Of a stretch of DNA of 51,191 nucleotides, positions 32,741-42,346 are shown piece by piece (the first letter of the stretch is position 1; the number at the start of each line of letters is the position of its first letter). This DNA comes from an uncultured Myxococcales bacterium (GTDB lineage Bacteria; Myxococcota_A; UBA9042): assembly GCA_903842345.1 (NCBI GenBank), contig CAIMLR010000029.1, forward strand, positions 1 through 51,191. Direction: 5' to 3'. A program made the position numbers and the translations under genes. The notes under the pieces were generated by a model that had not been told where the DNA came from, searched no databases, and saw only the letters and a list, made by a program, of their open reading frames with translations.

Positions 32741-33136
32741 AACCGTTGCCCCTTCGCTCGACCGGCGCTGAGGGCGAATTTTCCCGGCGCAAATACCTGG
32801 GTGTCGCTGCATCCAGCCCACCGCCACCGTCATTTTGCACAGTTCTGCTGGGTTGTACATCGCAGATCGCGGCCGCGGTTGACTGGAACTGCGGCATGTA
32901 GCAAGGCCTACGCAACGAGCCTGGGCGTGATTCCGTGACAAGACGAGATGGATCCTGTGGTTGCGCCCTCGGTGCAGATGCGCCGCACCGCGTGCAACCT
33001 GGGGACGGCGTGACGCGCCCAGCAACTTCAAATGCCCATCCCGCCTGAACTTCCCGTCCACATCCAGCCCGTCGGCAGCGTCGGCCCGTCCGATCTGCCG
33101 GCCGACCCTCAGTTTGCCCCATGCTGCTGCAGCCGC

Positions 33137-33313
33137 CACTTTGCACTGCAGGCACCCGTTGACCACGATGGTGTCAACATCCACTTGTCCATATTCAACA
33201 TGAAGTCCGTCACTCCTGCGGTGCATCAGTCAGGTGGACGACCAGGTTTGAGCGGCTCGCGCTGGTCGGGGGTGCATGGCTGTCCCTGAACACCTGAAAA
33301 TGACGCGATTCTG
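33137..33313 (+). repeat. Dispersed intergenic repeat, copy A
   Basis: The core runs from CACTTTGCACTGCAGGCAC through CGATGGTGTCAAC and CACTTGTCC to AACATGAAGTCC, with a conserved distal part CTGAACACCTGAAAATGACG ending CGATTCTGG at 33313. It is copy A of a six-member family (others near 36761, 38236, 39800, 43490 and 47570), all in plus orientation. The reverse strand reads LHVEYGQVDVDTIVV then GCLQCKV. The preceding ~400 nt (32741-33136), upstream of the matrixin gene, show no gene. Confidence 0.7.
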
Positions 33314-33420
33314 GCCGGTGCTCGGCCCGTCGGACCGGGTCGCTTGACGCTGTGCCCTGACGGCGCAGACTGGCTCCGGCAAGTGCCCAAGTGGGTCGGG
33401 TGCGAAGCCGGGAGAAGCGG

Positions 33421-35391
33421 ATGTTTCGTCTGCGATTGCAGGTATCGAGTCGAATCAGCAGGCGCGCACTTGCCAGCCACGCCATCGTTCTGGTTGGAGT
33501 CCTCGCGCTTTGTGCCTGCCGCGAGCCGTCAGCCATTTCGGCCGCAGGCACCCTAGACGTTGCGCCGGATGCCACCGCAAGCGATCTCGACGTCTCGCCG
33601 GATGCCTCCGCAAGCGAACTCGATGTCTCGCCGGATGCCATGGCAGACGAAGATGCAGGCGATGCTGAATCGAGCGAGGGCGGTGCGCAAGATGGCGACG
33701 CAGCGAACGATGGACCGGAGGACGCCTTACCGGCTGACGGCAATCTGGCAGATGCAGAGATTTCCCAGCCCGACGTCTTGCCCAAACCCTGCACTTCGAC
33801 TGATAACTGCGACGACGGCCAGTTCTGCACGATTGACAGTTGCACGCCGCTCGGGTGCCAACACACCGTGAACCCGGCGTGCCAGAACAAGCTGCTGCCG
33901 TGCAACGATTCGAATCCATGCGAACCGGGTTTCTGCGACCCTGCTTCGAACGCCTGCGTCGAGTGCCTGAAGCATTCCGATTGTGGGTTGGGGCACGTTT
34001 GCCAGGATCACCAGTGCCTGCCGGGCCAATACTGCAAATTCGACAGCGATTGCAAGAAACTGGGCAAGGTTTGCCTGTTCCCGGCGGTTTGCGTCGACTG
34101 CCGCACCAACGCGGACTGCGCCTCAGGCGAGGTCTGTATCGATTCGACCTGTGCGCAAGCGACGCCGTGCAAGGTGGACGCCGATTGCCCGAAAGCTTGC
34201 GATCTTGCCAGCGGGGTTTGCGTGGCCTGTTTGCACTCCAGCGACTGCGCCGCCAACCAATTCTGCGACACGACGCATCGCTGCCGGCCTGACGTGTGCG
34301 ACGCGCCGGTGTGCGGTAACTCCGCGGAGGTCTTTGCCTGTAAACCCGACGGCAGCGGCTACCTGCCAGCCGCGGCGTGCGAAGACGGCAATCCATGCAC
34401 GACAGGCAGTTGCCTGAACGGCGCCTGTGGTCAGGACCCGACGCCTGGCAGTTGCGACGACGCCAACCCCTGCACCGTGTCTGACGCTTGCGCCAACGGA
34501 GCCTGTTCGGGTTCGCCCAAGAGCTGCGATGACGCCAATCCGTGCACCAACGACGGCTGTGCCGGAACCATTGGCTGCGTGCACGCTCCCAAGAAAAAGG
34601 GCTTCCCGTGCGATGACGGCAACGGCTGTACCACGAACGATGCGTGCTCCAACGAGGTATGCGTCGGCACCGGCTTGAATTGCGATGACGGCAATTTGTG
34701 CACGGACGATTCTTGCACGCTCGACAAAGGCTGCGCCAACGTTGCGAACGGGCTGTCATGCGCGGGCGATACCCTCTGCACCGCAGTCGCGACGTGCACG
34801 GGCGGCGATTGTGTCATCAAGTCCTTCATGGAGTGCGACGACGGCAATGCGTGCACCGACGACACTTGCACAGGCGGGTGCATCCACGCAGCCGTGAAGG
34901 ACGGCATCAACTGCACCGACGGAAACGTCTGCACGTTCGGCGATACTTGCCAAAAAGGCTCGTGCAAACCGGGAGCGACTCCTGGCGGCTGCGATGACTG
35001 GAACCCGTGCACTGTCGATGCCTGCGTCCCAGCGAATGGCTACTGCGTCTCCACGCCCGCCAACCTGTCTTGCGACGACGGCGATGCCTGCACGGAACTT
35101 GACGTCTGCCAAGGCGGCGTTTGCAAGCCGGGGCCGCCGACGAATTGCGACGATGGGAACCCCTGCACCGCCGACGGCCCATGTGAAAAGGCGAAGGGCG
35201 GCTGCGCGTTTTCAGCCAATGACAAAGCGAGTTGCGTGACGAACAGCGCATGCACCGTCGGTGACCACTGCCAATCGGGAGTGTGTGTTGGCATAGCCGT
35301 GGCTTGCGATGATAAGAATGCTTGTACGGTCGACTGGTGCGATTGGATTTGGGGCTGTCAACACCACGGTGTCCCGAATTGCCAGCCCTGA
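33421..35391 (+). CDS. Cys-rich repeat lipoprotein
   Basis: A 656-aa protein from the ATG at 33421 with GGGAGAAG upstream. The lipobox ALCAC puts Cys at 33. An acidic linker follows (about 40-130) that includes three near-identical short units (LDVAPDATA, LDVSPDASA, LDVSPDAMA). The rest is Cys-rich: first units of the kind DCxxGxVCxxxxC, then about ten CDDGNxCTxDxC (Dictyostelium CTDC-like) repeats. It ends CDWIWGCQHHG. It is probably anchored in the outer membrane, with the acidic linker spacing the repeat domain from the lipid. Convergent with the next gene. Confidence 0.8.
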   Translation: MFRLRLQVSSRISRRALASHAIVLVGVLALCACREPSAISAAGTLDVAPDATASDLDVSPDASASELDVSPDAMADEDAGDAESSEGGAQDGDAANDGPEDALPADGNLADAEISQPDVLPKPCTSTDNCDDGQFCTIDSCTPLGCQHTVNPACQNKLLPCNDSNPCEPGFCDPASNACVECLKHSDCGLGHVCQDHQCLPGQYCKFDSDCKKLGKVCLFPAVCVDCRTNADCASGEVCIDSTCAQATPCKVDADCPKACDLASGVCVACLHSSDCAANQFCDTTHRCRPDVCDAPVCGNSAEVFACKPDGSGYLPAAACEDGNPCTTGSCLNGACGQDPTPGSCDDANPCTVSDACANGACSGSPKSCDDANPCTNDGCAGTIGCVHAPKKKGFPCDDGNGCTTNDACSNEVCVGTGLNCDDGNLCTDDSCTLDKGCANVANGLSCAGDTLCTAVATCTGGDCVIKSFMECDDGNACTDDTCTGGCIHAAVKDGINCTDGNVCTFGDTCQKGSCKPGATPGGCDDWNPCTVDACVPANGYCVSTPANLSCDDGDACTELDVCQGGVCKPGPPTNCDDGNPCTADGPCEKAKGGCAFSANDKASCVTNSACTVGDHCQSGVCVGIAVACDDKNACTVDWCDWIWGCQHHGVPNCQP

Positions 35392-35528
35392 AGCGAGGCT
35401 GGCGGGACGTAGATGGCTCGGAATTCCTGCACGGTGCGCCATGGCCGCGAACGACAAATGCCTGAATGGAGCAGCCATGCCGATAGGCGTTCCGGGCATG
35501 CCCCCGGCCTTTCTTGGCGGTTTGACGC

Positions 35529-36650
35529 TCACGGCGCGACGCACGCGTCCTGATTCTTGGTCCCGCATTGGCTGTACGCGATGAATTCCGCCTTGCCGTT
35601 GCCCATCGCGTTGTTCAGGCAGTCGCTCTGGCAGGTCGTGTTGCCGCTGGGGCATTTCAGGGTGCAGCCAAAGACGTTCATGCAGTCGGTGTCGGCTTCG
35701 CACGCACTCAAGAAGTCGCCGCAGTTGTTGAATGCGCCGCAGGACGACTTGCAGAGCGAGATAATGATCGAGTTGCTGCTGCTGGCGCAGTCCAGGCAGG
35801 CGCCGATCGCGCACTGTTCGAACACCTGATTGAGCGCCACCGCCACTCCGGTCGCCTGCGTCTCGCAGATGCGGTAGCAATACGTTTGGGTGTCTTCGCC
35901 CGGCAGCTGCTGCACTGGAGTCGTTTGCGGTGGCATCTTGAGCGGCGTCGAGCCGCAGCCCAGCTCGCAATCGAAGTAGCTGGCGCACTCGGCGGACGAG
36001 TTGCATTGGGCGTAAGCGTCGCTGCATTCGCTTTGCATGCACTGGGACGTGCAGCCCGCGGCGTTGATCTGGCAACTGCCCCAAGTCGGCTTCACGGTCG
36101 GCAAGTCGGACTTGGAGCTGTCTTTGCCGACGTCGTAGGCCTGAACGTCATAGGCGATATCCTTGATTCCACTGTCCTTCTGGACGTCGGAGATCAGCGC
36201 ACTGTCTGCCTTCACGTCTTCCGGCGGCGGGCCGATGTCGACCACGATGGGGACGTCCTCAACCGCGTCCGAGCCTTCTTGGCTGGCGTCGGTCAAGCCA
36301 TAACTGTCGGAGCTGCCGTCGTTTTGGCCACCCGCATCGCCATCGCTGGTGCTGGTGACGTCGACGCCAGAGATCGCTGCGCACGCTGTCACTTTGCCAG
36401 GCTGCCCGGGTGAGACGATGGATTCGGTGCAGGTCGTGCCGGTCGCGCATGTGCTGATCGCGAACCAAACGTCGTTGGTGCAGGTCATTCGCGTTGTGCC
36501 GTAGCACGTTTCGCCGATTGCCCCGTGGCAGGCCCCGCCGGGAATTGCGGCAAGTCCGCCGCCCCCACCGCCCGTCGTCGTGCCGCAACCGGCGATGAAC
36601 CCTGCGCACGCGAGCGCGAGGCTGCGCCTTGTGTGGAAGCCAAAAAACAT
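35529..36650 (-). CDS. Cys-rich lipoprotein
   Basis: A 373-aa protein from the ATG at 36650 with GGGAGG upstream. Signal peptide and lipobox IAGC (Cys22) are followed by a Gly-rich GGGGGGL stretch, a small Cys domain (CHGAIGETCYG), a long acidic linker (DGDAGGQNDGSSDSYG), then a C-terminal domain with about 20 Cys in two similar halves (CMQSECSDAYAQCNSSAEC and CLDCASSSNS...CEADTDC). These are not CTDC repeats. It is probably a surface lipoprotein. Its start abuts copy B of the intergenic repeat. Confidence 0.75.
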   Translation of the reverse strand: MFFGFHTRRSLALACAGFIAGCGTTTGGGGGGLAAIPGGACHGAIGETCYGTTRMTCTNDVWFAISTCATGTTCTESIVSPGQPGKVTACAAISGVDVTSTSDGDAGGQNDGSSDSYGLTDASQEGSDAVEDVPIVVDIGPPPEDVKADSALISDVQKDSGIKDIAYDVQAYDVGKDSSKSDLPTVKPTWGSCQINAAGCTSQCMQSECSDAYAQCNSSAECASYFDCELGCGSTPLKMPPQTTPVQQLPGEDTQTYCYRICETQATGVAVALNQVFEQCAIGACLDCASSSNSIIISLCKSSCGAFNNCGDFLSACEADTDCMNVFGCTLKCPSGNTTCQSDCLNNAMGNGKAEFIAYSQCGTKNQDACVAP

Positions 36651-36760
36651 GACCAACCTCCCGCAAGCGCGGACCTGACTGCGCCGATCGTCCAGGACGC
36701 CCTGGACGATGCAGCCTAGCTGACGCGCGACAAGACACGCAACGTCTAGACCGGCAGATC

Positions 36761-36930
36761 GGGGCCGGCACTTCGCAGTGCGGACACCAGTTGACCAGGA
36801 TGGTGTCAACGCCGACTTGTCCAAAAGCAACATGAAGTGCGCCGATCGTCCTGCGTGGAAGTCAGATCGCCGTTACTGCCGGCCGCGGGTGCACGCCTGC
36901 GCCTGAACACGCTAAAATGACGCGATTCTG
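36761..36930 (+). repeat. Dispersed intergenic repeat, copy B
   Basis: Contains GGCCGGCACTTCGCAGTGCG, GATGGTGTCAACGCCGACTT, GTCC, CAACATGAAGTGC and the distal CTGAACACGCTAAAATGACG plus CGATTCTGG. The reverse strand reads LHVAFGQVGVDTILV, then NWCPHCEVPAPICRS. It lies in the divergent region between a minus-strand lipoprotein gene and a plus-strand gene. Confidence 0.7.
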
Positions 36931-37086
36931 GACCTTGACGGGGACGTTGGGCGGTCACATGCTCGGCTTCAGAGTCAGGCGCAGCTCAGGACGGTCCTAC
37001 GCTGCCAAGAGTTCGATGTGGGTGGCGAATGGCAAAGCGAGACCCCATCGGAGCGCCTTGGCTCGGAGTTGCGCACTGAGGTCGCG

Positions 37087-38097
37087 ATGGAACGCCTGAT
37101 TGTGGCAATGGACGTGTCAGCGGCGGGGCACCTGAAGTTTGCGCGCATCGCGGACCGGGTGCTGAACGTCGAACACCGCCTGGTTTGTGGTCCGGTTCCG
37201 TACGTGGACGATCCCGCGGACTACTTTGAGGCCCTCGCTGCGATGCCGGCGGTGGGCGCGGATTCCGCGCTCGACAACGCGGCCGTCTACCCTGAGCAGT
37301 GGGCTGATTGCGACCGCGCGTGGCGGGAATTGCCCAGCCAGCTCGCGGAGTTTTCACGCGTCGAGCTGTGGGTCGATCCCGTGCCGAACACGCAGCTCAT
37401 CCTTGTGCAGCTCCTCGACTGGCTGGGGCGGCGGCAGGAGCTGGTCGACAAGCTGCACATCGTTCACGCGGAGACGCCCTTGGGCAGACGCAGTGAGGGC
37501 GACCTGGCGACCCTGCAGCCGCATGTCCAACCGGTCGGGACCTGGGAATTGACACTGGCGACGCGCACGTGGCGTGCCCTGACGGCGTCGACCCCGGAGC
37601 CGTGGCGCGACCTGCTGGCGAGCGACCTCGACGCGCTGCCCAATCTTCGGCAAACAGTGGTGGCGCGGCTGCGGGAACTGCCCGATACGCAGACAGGGCT
37701 TGGGCGTACTGCGCGGCTGTTGCTCACGCAGGTGGCGGCGGGTGAGGTGTCGGTGCTGGACGTGCTACGCCGATATTTGCAGGTCGAGCCGCCGGAGATC
37801 TACCAGTACTGGGAAGCGGGACGTGCGCTGGAAGAGCTGGCAGGCGGACCGCAGCCGGCGATTGTCGGGCTGGCCGACGGGCCGTTCGATCTCGCGCTGC
37901 ATGACGATCGGGCGCGGTTTGCGCTCTACCGGCAAAGCCGACTCTCCCTCTTGCCGCTGGGACACGCGCTCTTGGCGGGGCGTGCGGACCTTGTGCGGGA
38001 GAATCCGCGGCGTCGTTGGTGGGGCGGCACGCAACTGGACGCGCAGCGTCCGTGGCGATGGGACAATGCGCAGGGTCTGCTGGTCGCGCCGCGATGA
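37087..38097 (+). CDS. DUF1835-like protein
   Basis: A 336-aa protein from the ATG at 37087 (MERLIVAMDVSAAGHLKFAR). The start of the type HVxxGDSAAGxL, then VCGPVPYVDDPADYF, ELWVDPVPNTQLILVQLLDW near 95-114 and a later HIVHAE segment, follow the DUF1835 pattern (two alpha/beta halves, the second with DUF3658-like RRYL). It has no signal peptide, so it is cytoplasmic, unlike most neighbours. Function is unknown in the family. Confidence 0.6.
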   Translation: MERLIVAMDVSAAGHLKFARIADRVLNVEHRLVCGPVPYVDDPADYFEALAAMPAVGADSALDNAAVYPEQWADCDRAWRELPSQLAEFSRVELWVDPVPNTQLILVQLLDWLGRRQELVDKLHIVHAETPLGRRSEGDLATLQPHVQPVGTWELTLATRTWRALTASTPEPWRDLLASDLDALPNLRQTVVARLRELPDTQTGLGRTARLLLTQVAAGEVSVLDVLRRYLQVEPPEIYQYWEAGRALEELAGGPQPAIVGLADGPFDLALHDDRARFALYRQSRLSLLPLGHALLAGRADLVRENPRRRWWGGTQLDAQRPWRWDNAQGLLVAPR

Positions 38098-38129
38098 CAT
38101 GACATGCGCCACGACCGTGGATCGCCGCC

Positions 38130-38330
38130 TTACTGGGTCTTGACGCAGTCGGTGCTGTACTCGCCGTCCAGCGTGAACGCCCCGACGCCTGAACTGCGCA
38201 AGTAGCCATCCAGCAGGCTCTGGCGGCAGCGAAGCTGACGCGCGACCGACTGCGCAACGGGTGGACCGGCAGATTGGGGCCGGCTCTTCGCACTGCGGAC
38301 ACCACTTCAACAGCGTGGCGAAATGCACTC
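38130..38330 (-). repeat. Dispersed repeat copy C with decayed reverse-strand reading frame
   Basis: This copy keeps GGCCGGCTCTTCGCACTGCG and GACACCACTT but loses the GATGGTGTCAAC core. On the reverse strand one frame gives HFATLLKWCPQCEEPAPICR. After an apparent one-base shift another gives VARQLRCRQSLLDGYLRSSG and ends GEYSTDCVKTQ with a stop at 38130-38132. Copy B shows the related CLVARQLGCI. This suggests a small decayed gene underlies the repeat. From 38331 to 38686 I see no gene. Confidence 0.45.
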
Positions 38331-38686
38331 GTGCGCTCGGGGGATGCTTTTCCATCGGCTGATTGGACCAGGCTGTGAATCTCGGCCCCGCGACATAAGC
38401 TGACATCGTCGTCAGCAAGTCATTGGAATATGAAGATTCAAGCCCCAGCTCAAGTGGTTGAGCGAAGTGGATAGCCCAATTTCCGTGGTATGCTTCTACC
38501 CCTGGGGCGTGTGTGCCGCGTCACCTGCCGCGTCACCTGCTGCGACGGCAGCGTGTTTGGCGAGACCGGCGAGTCGGACTGGGCGCCTCGCTGACGCTTG
38601 TCCCGCCGGGGCGAACAGCCTAAGGTTCCCGGTCGGAGCGTGCTTGCACTGGGCAGCACCCAAATACGTTCGTTTGGAGGCCCGCC

Positions 38687-39637
38687 TTGCCCTTCGCTCG
38701 CCTGACCATTTCGCAGTTGTCCGTGCTGGTGCTTTGCGTGCACGCGCTGCTCTGCGTGCCGGCCCGTTGTGCGCCGCGTGAACGCAAAGCTGCTGAACGT
38801 TTTGAGATTCTGCTCGACCGACCGACCGTCGTCGGCGCGCGTGCGCATGTGGATGCCAAGGGCGAGGTGCACGGACTGACCAAGGTCACCGTCCGTGTAC
38901 CGGGCTCGCAGCCGACGTCGCAAAAGACGGATCGCAACGCCCATCTGACTGCGGTGGAACGAGTGATTTCGCTCGATCGCACTGGGCGTAGCGCTGCGGT
39001 GGAATGGACCGTGGAACAGTTCGAGTCGACCGAAAAGGACGGGGTGCACGTGTGGGCCAAACCCGGCGACATCGTTCAGTTGATCATGGGCAACGACGTG
39101 GACGAAGCGCACGCGACGCTCAATGGCGAGACGGCGTCCGCCGAACTGCTCAGCGCGCTGGGCGTGGTGACGACCTTACGTCACTCGGAAACGCCGGACG
39201 ACGCGATTTTTGGAACGACGGAACGGCAGGCGGTGGGCGCCAGTTGGCCGGTCCACGCAGACGTTGCGTCGCGCGAGTTGAGCAAAGCCGCGCAATTCGA
39301 CCTGGCGGTGACGGGCTCAACGACGGTCAAGCGCAAGCTCGTGCTCAGCGGCGTTGAAAGCCTTGAGATCCAATCGGCTATGACGGCAAAGTCGCTGCCC
39401 AATGCTACGCTGCCCGATGGCAGCAAGATGGTGTCCGGCAACGTGAAAGCCTCCGCTCGCGTCGTCCTTCCGGTGGATATCAAGCGACTCAATCTGTTTC
39501 AAGCTCTGGATATGACGCTGGAACTTGACGCCGAGACCGTCGTCCCCAACTCTCCCGACAAGGTCCAGGTCCAGCTGCAAAACCGCGAGCACCATGAATG
39601 GACGCGCACGACGCTGGCTCCAGCCACGGTACCATGA
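38687..39637 (+). CDS. Exported protein of unknown function
   Basis: A 316-aa protein read from TTG at 38687 with TTTGGAGG 9 nt upstream. The signal peptide is ISQLSVLVLCVHALLCVPAR with cleavage probable after ARCA. The remainder is beta-rich without Cys repeats (AHVDAKGEVHGLTKVTVRVP, VHVWAKPGDIVQLIMG), ending LQNREHHEWTRTTLAPATVP. It may be two beta-sandwich domains. No family is recognised. A short inverted repeat at 39681-39695 (TGCCCGCGGCGGGCA) follows the stop. Confidence 0.6.
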   Translation: MPFARLTISQLSVLVLCVHALLCVPARCAPRERKAAERFEILLDRPTVVGARAHVDAKGEVHGLTKVTVRVPGSQPTSQKTDRNAHLTAVERVISLDRTGRSAAVEWTVEQFESTEKDGVHVWAKPGDIVQLIMGNDVDEAHATLNGETASAELLSALGVVTTLRHSETPDDAIFGTTERQAVGASWPVHADVASRELSKAAQFDLAVTGSTTVKRKLVLSGVESLEIQSAMTAKSLPNATLPDGSKMVSGNVKASARVVLPVDIKRLNLFQALDMTLELDAETVVPNSPDKVQVQLQNREHHEWTRTTLAPATVP

Positions 39638-39799
39638 CCGCCGCCGATCCTGTCCGCCCGCGTGCGCCTGAACACTTGAATGCCCGCGGCGGGCAGGCGT
39701 GCGCTGTTGCACCTGCTGCTGCTGACTTGGACGCCCTGAACGACGCAGCGTGGACTTGATGCCCTAGCATGAGCGCAACATGTGGACCTACGCCACGTC

Positions 39800-39945
39800 G
39801 GGCACTTCGCACTGCCGACGCCCGATGACGAGGATGGTGTCAACGCGCACTTGTCCGAATTCAACGTGAGGCCCGTCAGCAGGCGGTCTGCGGCGACCCG
39901 CCCCGTCCGCGGACACCTGACTTGACACACTTCTAGGTTCTGGCG
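39800..39945 (+). repeat. Dispersed intergenic repeat, copy D
   Basis: Contains GGGCACTTCGCACTGCCGAC, GATGGTGTCAACGCGCACTT, GTCCGAATTCAACGTGAG and a diverged distal part (GGACACCTGACTTGACACAC). The reverse strand reads VEFGQVRVDTILV, then GRRQCEVPDVA and a stop. Located 75 nt before the TPR gene. Confidence 0.6.
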
Positions 39946-40019
39946 ATAAGAGTTGCCACGCTCGTCGTGATCAGAGCACGCGCCGCGAATCCTCGCACCT
40001 TGAGTCGCTGGAGTTGCAC

Positions 40020-41075
40020 ATGCGGGATGCTGCCTGCCACCGAACACGTGGCTTCTTGATCGTCGTGGCGTTGCAAGCGCTCGCGATCGGACCCGTCTAT
40101 GGGCTCGACAAGACCAAGGTTGCGGACGCCAATGCGCGCCGTGCGACCGTGGCGCTGGAACAGGGCGATCACGAACAGGCCGCGCGGTTGTTCCACGAAG
40201 CGTTTAAGCTTGATCCGGCGCATTCTGAGTACCTGTATGGCGCCGCGCGCGAGACGCTGTCTGCCGGCAAGATGACTTCCGCCGAGGAGTTGTTTCGGAC
40301 TTTCTTGGCGTTGCCGGACATCGACCCGGCGCGGGCGGCGAAGGCCAAGGGCTACGTTCGGGAGCTGCGCGCGAACGCGAAAGCGCAGGAAGCGGATGCA
40401 GCGCGTGCGCGTGGCGATGGCGCGCTGGCGGCGAGCCTGTACCGGGAAGCGGCGACACTGGATCCGTCGAAGCCGGTTTATCGCCTGCGGGCAGCGCGTG
40501 CATCGCAGGATGTCGGGCAGAACGCCGATTCGGTGGAGAGCTTGCGCGCGTTTCTGGCCACGGCGCCCCCGACGGATCCGGACCGGCCGGAGGCCGAGAC
40601 GCGGCTCAAGGCGCTAACCAATCCGACGCCAGTCAAGAACCCGCAGCCGTCCGTCAGTGCCGTGGCAGCTGGCGCGCCGGCAAGCGCCGCCAAGGCTGCA
40701 CCCGTCGCGGTTGTCACTATGGCACCCAGGTCGACCGGCGGAGGGCGAACCGCGGGCATCGTCACGACCGTCATCGGCGCAGCGGTTCTGGCGACTGGCG
40801 CCGTCGTCTGGGGTCTCGCGCGATCCGATGAAGCCGCGTATGAGGCCTCGATCGCCGCCAGCGCGGCCGATGGCAAGATTCACGGCACGACCTATGACGC
40901 GGCTGCCGCGGCGCGCCAGGCAGTGGCGAACAAGCAAATGGTCGGGCAGGTACTCGTTGGTGTCGGCGGTGCGGCCGCGCTGGCCGGCGCGATCGTCTGG
41001 GCGATTGCCGACAAGCCCAGCCCAGTGACAGTGGCGCCGACTTTGAGTGGTATGCAAATGGCTTGGCAGTTCTAG
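40020..41075 (+). CDS. TPR protein with two C-terminal membrane segments
   Basis: A 351-aa protein from the ATG at 40020 (MRDAACHRTRGFLIVVALQA), with GGAG 7 nt upstream. An N-terminal signal sequence or anchor is followed by tetratricopeptide-like helices (RATVALEQGDHEQAARLFHE near 41-60, RARGDGALAASLYREAATLD near 130), an Ala/Pro-rich linker, then two TM segments (TAGIVTTVIGAAVLATGAVV and VGQVLVGVGGAAALAGAIVW). This architecture is typical of myxobacterial proteins that scaffold envelope complexes. First gene of a likely four-gene operon reaching 43048. Confidence 0.75.
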   Translation: MRDAACHRTRGFLIVVALQALAIGPVYGLDKTKVADANARRATVALEQGDHEQAARLFHEAFKLDPAHSEYLYGAARETLSAGKMTSAEELFRTFLALPDIDPARAAKAKGYVRELRANAKAQEADAARARGDGALAASLYREAATLDPSKPVYRLRAARASQDVGQNADSVESLRAFLATAPPTDPDRPEAETRLKALTNPTPVKNPQPSVSAVAAGAPASAAKAAPVAVVTMAPRSTGGGRTAGIVTTVIGAAVLATGAVVWGLARSDEAAYEASIAASAADGKIHGTTYDAAAAARQAVANKQMVGQVLVGVGGAAALAGAIVWAIADKPSPVTVAPTLSGMQMAWQF

Positions 41076-41084
41076 GAGGTTTAG

Positions 41085-41441
41085 ATGCGGATCGCACTCC
41101 TTGTGCTGATGCTGGCGCAGCTTGGTGGCTGCAAAATTGCCGACTTGCCAACGCCGGATCAGTTCGCTCCGGATGTCGATGCGACTGTCGGCGATGTCGA
41201 TACGGTCAACGACCCGGATGTCGCGAAGCAGGATGCCGACGGACAAACGACCGACACGCCGGATCAGCTCACCAGCGATGGTGATACGGTTGCCGACGTG
41301 GATGCGGCAACAGTCGACGCCGACGTGCAGGTGCCGGACACGACCCAGGACGCGGATGCGCAGACGGCGGACGTGAAGTCGGACGCAGTGAGCACATGCG
41401 TTATTGGCGTGTCGTTTCTGGACAACTGCACGCTGAAATAG
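41085..41441 (+). CDS. Small Asp-rich lipoprotein
   Basis: A 118-aa protein with AGGAGG before its ATG. The lipobox LGGC gives Cys16. The mature part is almost wholly a disordered Asp/Thr/Val-rich linker (DVDATVGDVDTVNDPDVAKQ) and ends with a short CVIGVSFLDNCTLK. It resembles the N-terminal linkers of the larger Cys-rich lipoproteins without their repeat domain, so it may be a spacer-type surface protein or a remnant. Stop-to-start spacing to its neighbours is short (9 and 21 nt). Confidence 0.7.
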   Translation: MRIALLVLMLAQLGGCKIADLPTPDQFAPDVDATVGDVDTVNDPDVAKQDADGQTTDTPDQLTSDGDTVADVDAATVDADVQVPDTTQDADAQTADVKSDAVSTCVIGVSFLDNCTLK

Positions 41442-41462
41442 TTGGAACGCCGGAGGCCCATC

Positions 41463-42326
41463 ATGAAAATTGAGATCATCGTCCCCGACCACCTGCCCGC
41501 CCGCCTGCGGCGCGTGCTGCCGTTGATTGGGCTCCTGGCGTCGAGTCTGGCGTTTGCGGCGGCGGATACGACGTGGATCGTCAAGGGTGCTGAGCTGACG
41601 GCGGATCAGCTCAAGTCCACGCTGGATAGCATCGCCGGCGGGATGGTGCCTACAGGTACGGTGCAAGCCTTTGCCGGGGTCGTCGATGCGACCCACCCGG
41701 CGCCGAACGGCTGGGTCTTGTGCAACGGCACGCTGCTGGACGGCGCGAACGCGCAGAATGCCCCGCTGTTTGGCGTGATTGGCCAAACGTACATCAAGCC
41801 CGGCGGCGGCGCGGGTGGAACGAAGTTCAACGTGCCGGATCTGCGCGGGCGTGTCATTGCCGGTGTGGACGGCATGGGTGGCACGACTGCCGCGGGTGTG
41901 TTGACGACCGTCGGCGGCATGAACGGAACCGCGCTCGCGGCAACAGGTGGCTCAGAGACGGCGACCCTGACGAGCCCCGACCAGTTGCCGGCGCACGGTC
42001 ATGCCGGCTCGTTTGCGCCAGCCACACACACACACCCGAGCAAGGACCTCGCGACGCACTTGCGGATGAGCGCGAGCGCAGGCCTGGTCATGGAGTTCGT
42101 CAACACGCCCACATGGATTGACACCCATACAGCGAACGCCGACACCAACCCGACGTGGTCGGCGCCGACCGACACCGGACCGAACGGATCCGGCATGGGC
42201 ATCGCGGTTACCGGCAATACCGACAAGCCCGAAGAGGCTGGCGCCGGCGTCAGCTCGACTGGCAAGAGCGCGCCCTTTTCCCAGCTCCAGCCGACCATCG
42301 TGCTCAACTACATCATCAAGCTTTAA
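41463..42326 (+). CDS. Exported phage-tail-collar domain protein 1
   Basis: A 287-aa protein from the ATG at 41463 with CGGAGG upstream. The leader IEIIVPDHLPARLRRVLPLI leads into a hydrophobic segment (GLLASSLAFA). Mature residues 65-287 are a tail-collar (microcystin-dependent-protein-like) domain: PTGTVQAFAG, PNGWVLCNGTLLDG, FGVIGQTYI, FNVPDLRGRVIAG, LPAHGHAG, and the end LQPTIVLNYIIKL. In phages this domain lies at the tail-fibre base or tip. Here, with a signal sequence and no other tail genes, a surface appendage or adhesin is more likely. Confidence 0.8.
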   Translation: MKIEIIVPDHLPARLRRVLPLIGLLASSLAFAAADTTWIVKGAELTADQLKSTLDSIAGGMVPTGTVQAFAGVVDATHPAPNGWVLCNGTLLDGANAQNAPLFGVIGQTYIKPGGGAGGTKFNVPDLRGRVIAGVDGMGGTTAAGVLTTVGGMNGTALAATGGSETATLTSPDQLPAHGHAGSFAPATHTHPSKDLATHLRMSASAGLVMEFVNTPTWIDTHTANADTNPTWSAPTDTGPNGSGMGIAVTGNTDKPEEAGAGVSSTGKSAPFSQLQPTIVLNYIIKL

Positions 42327-42346
42327 CCGGAACGCGGAGATCGACC

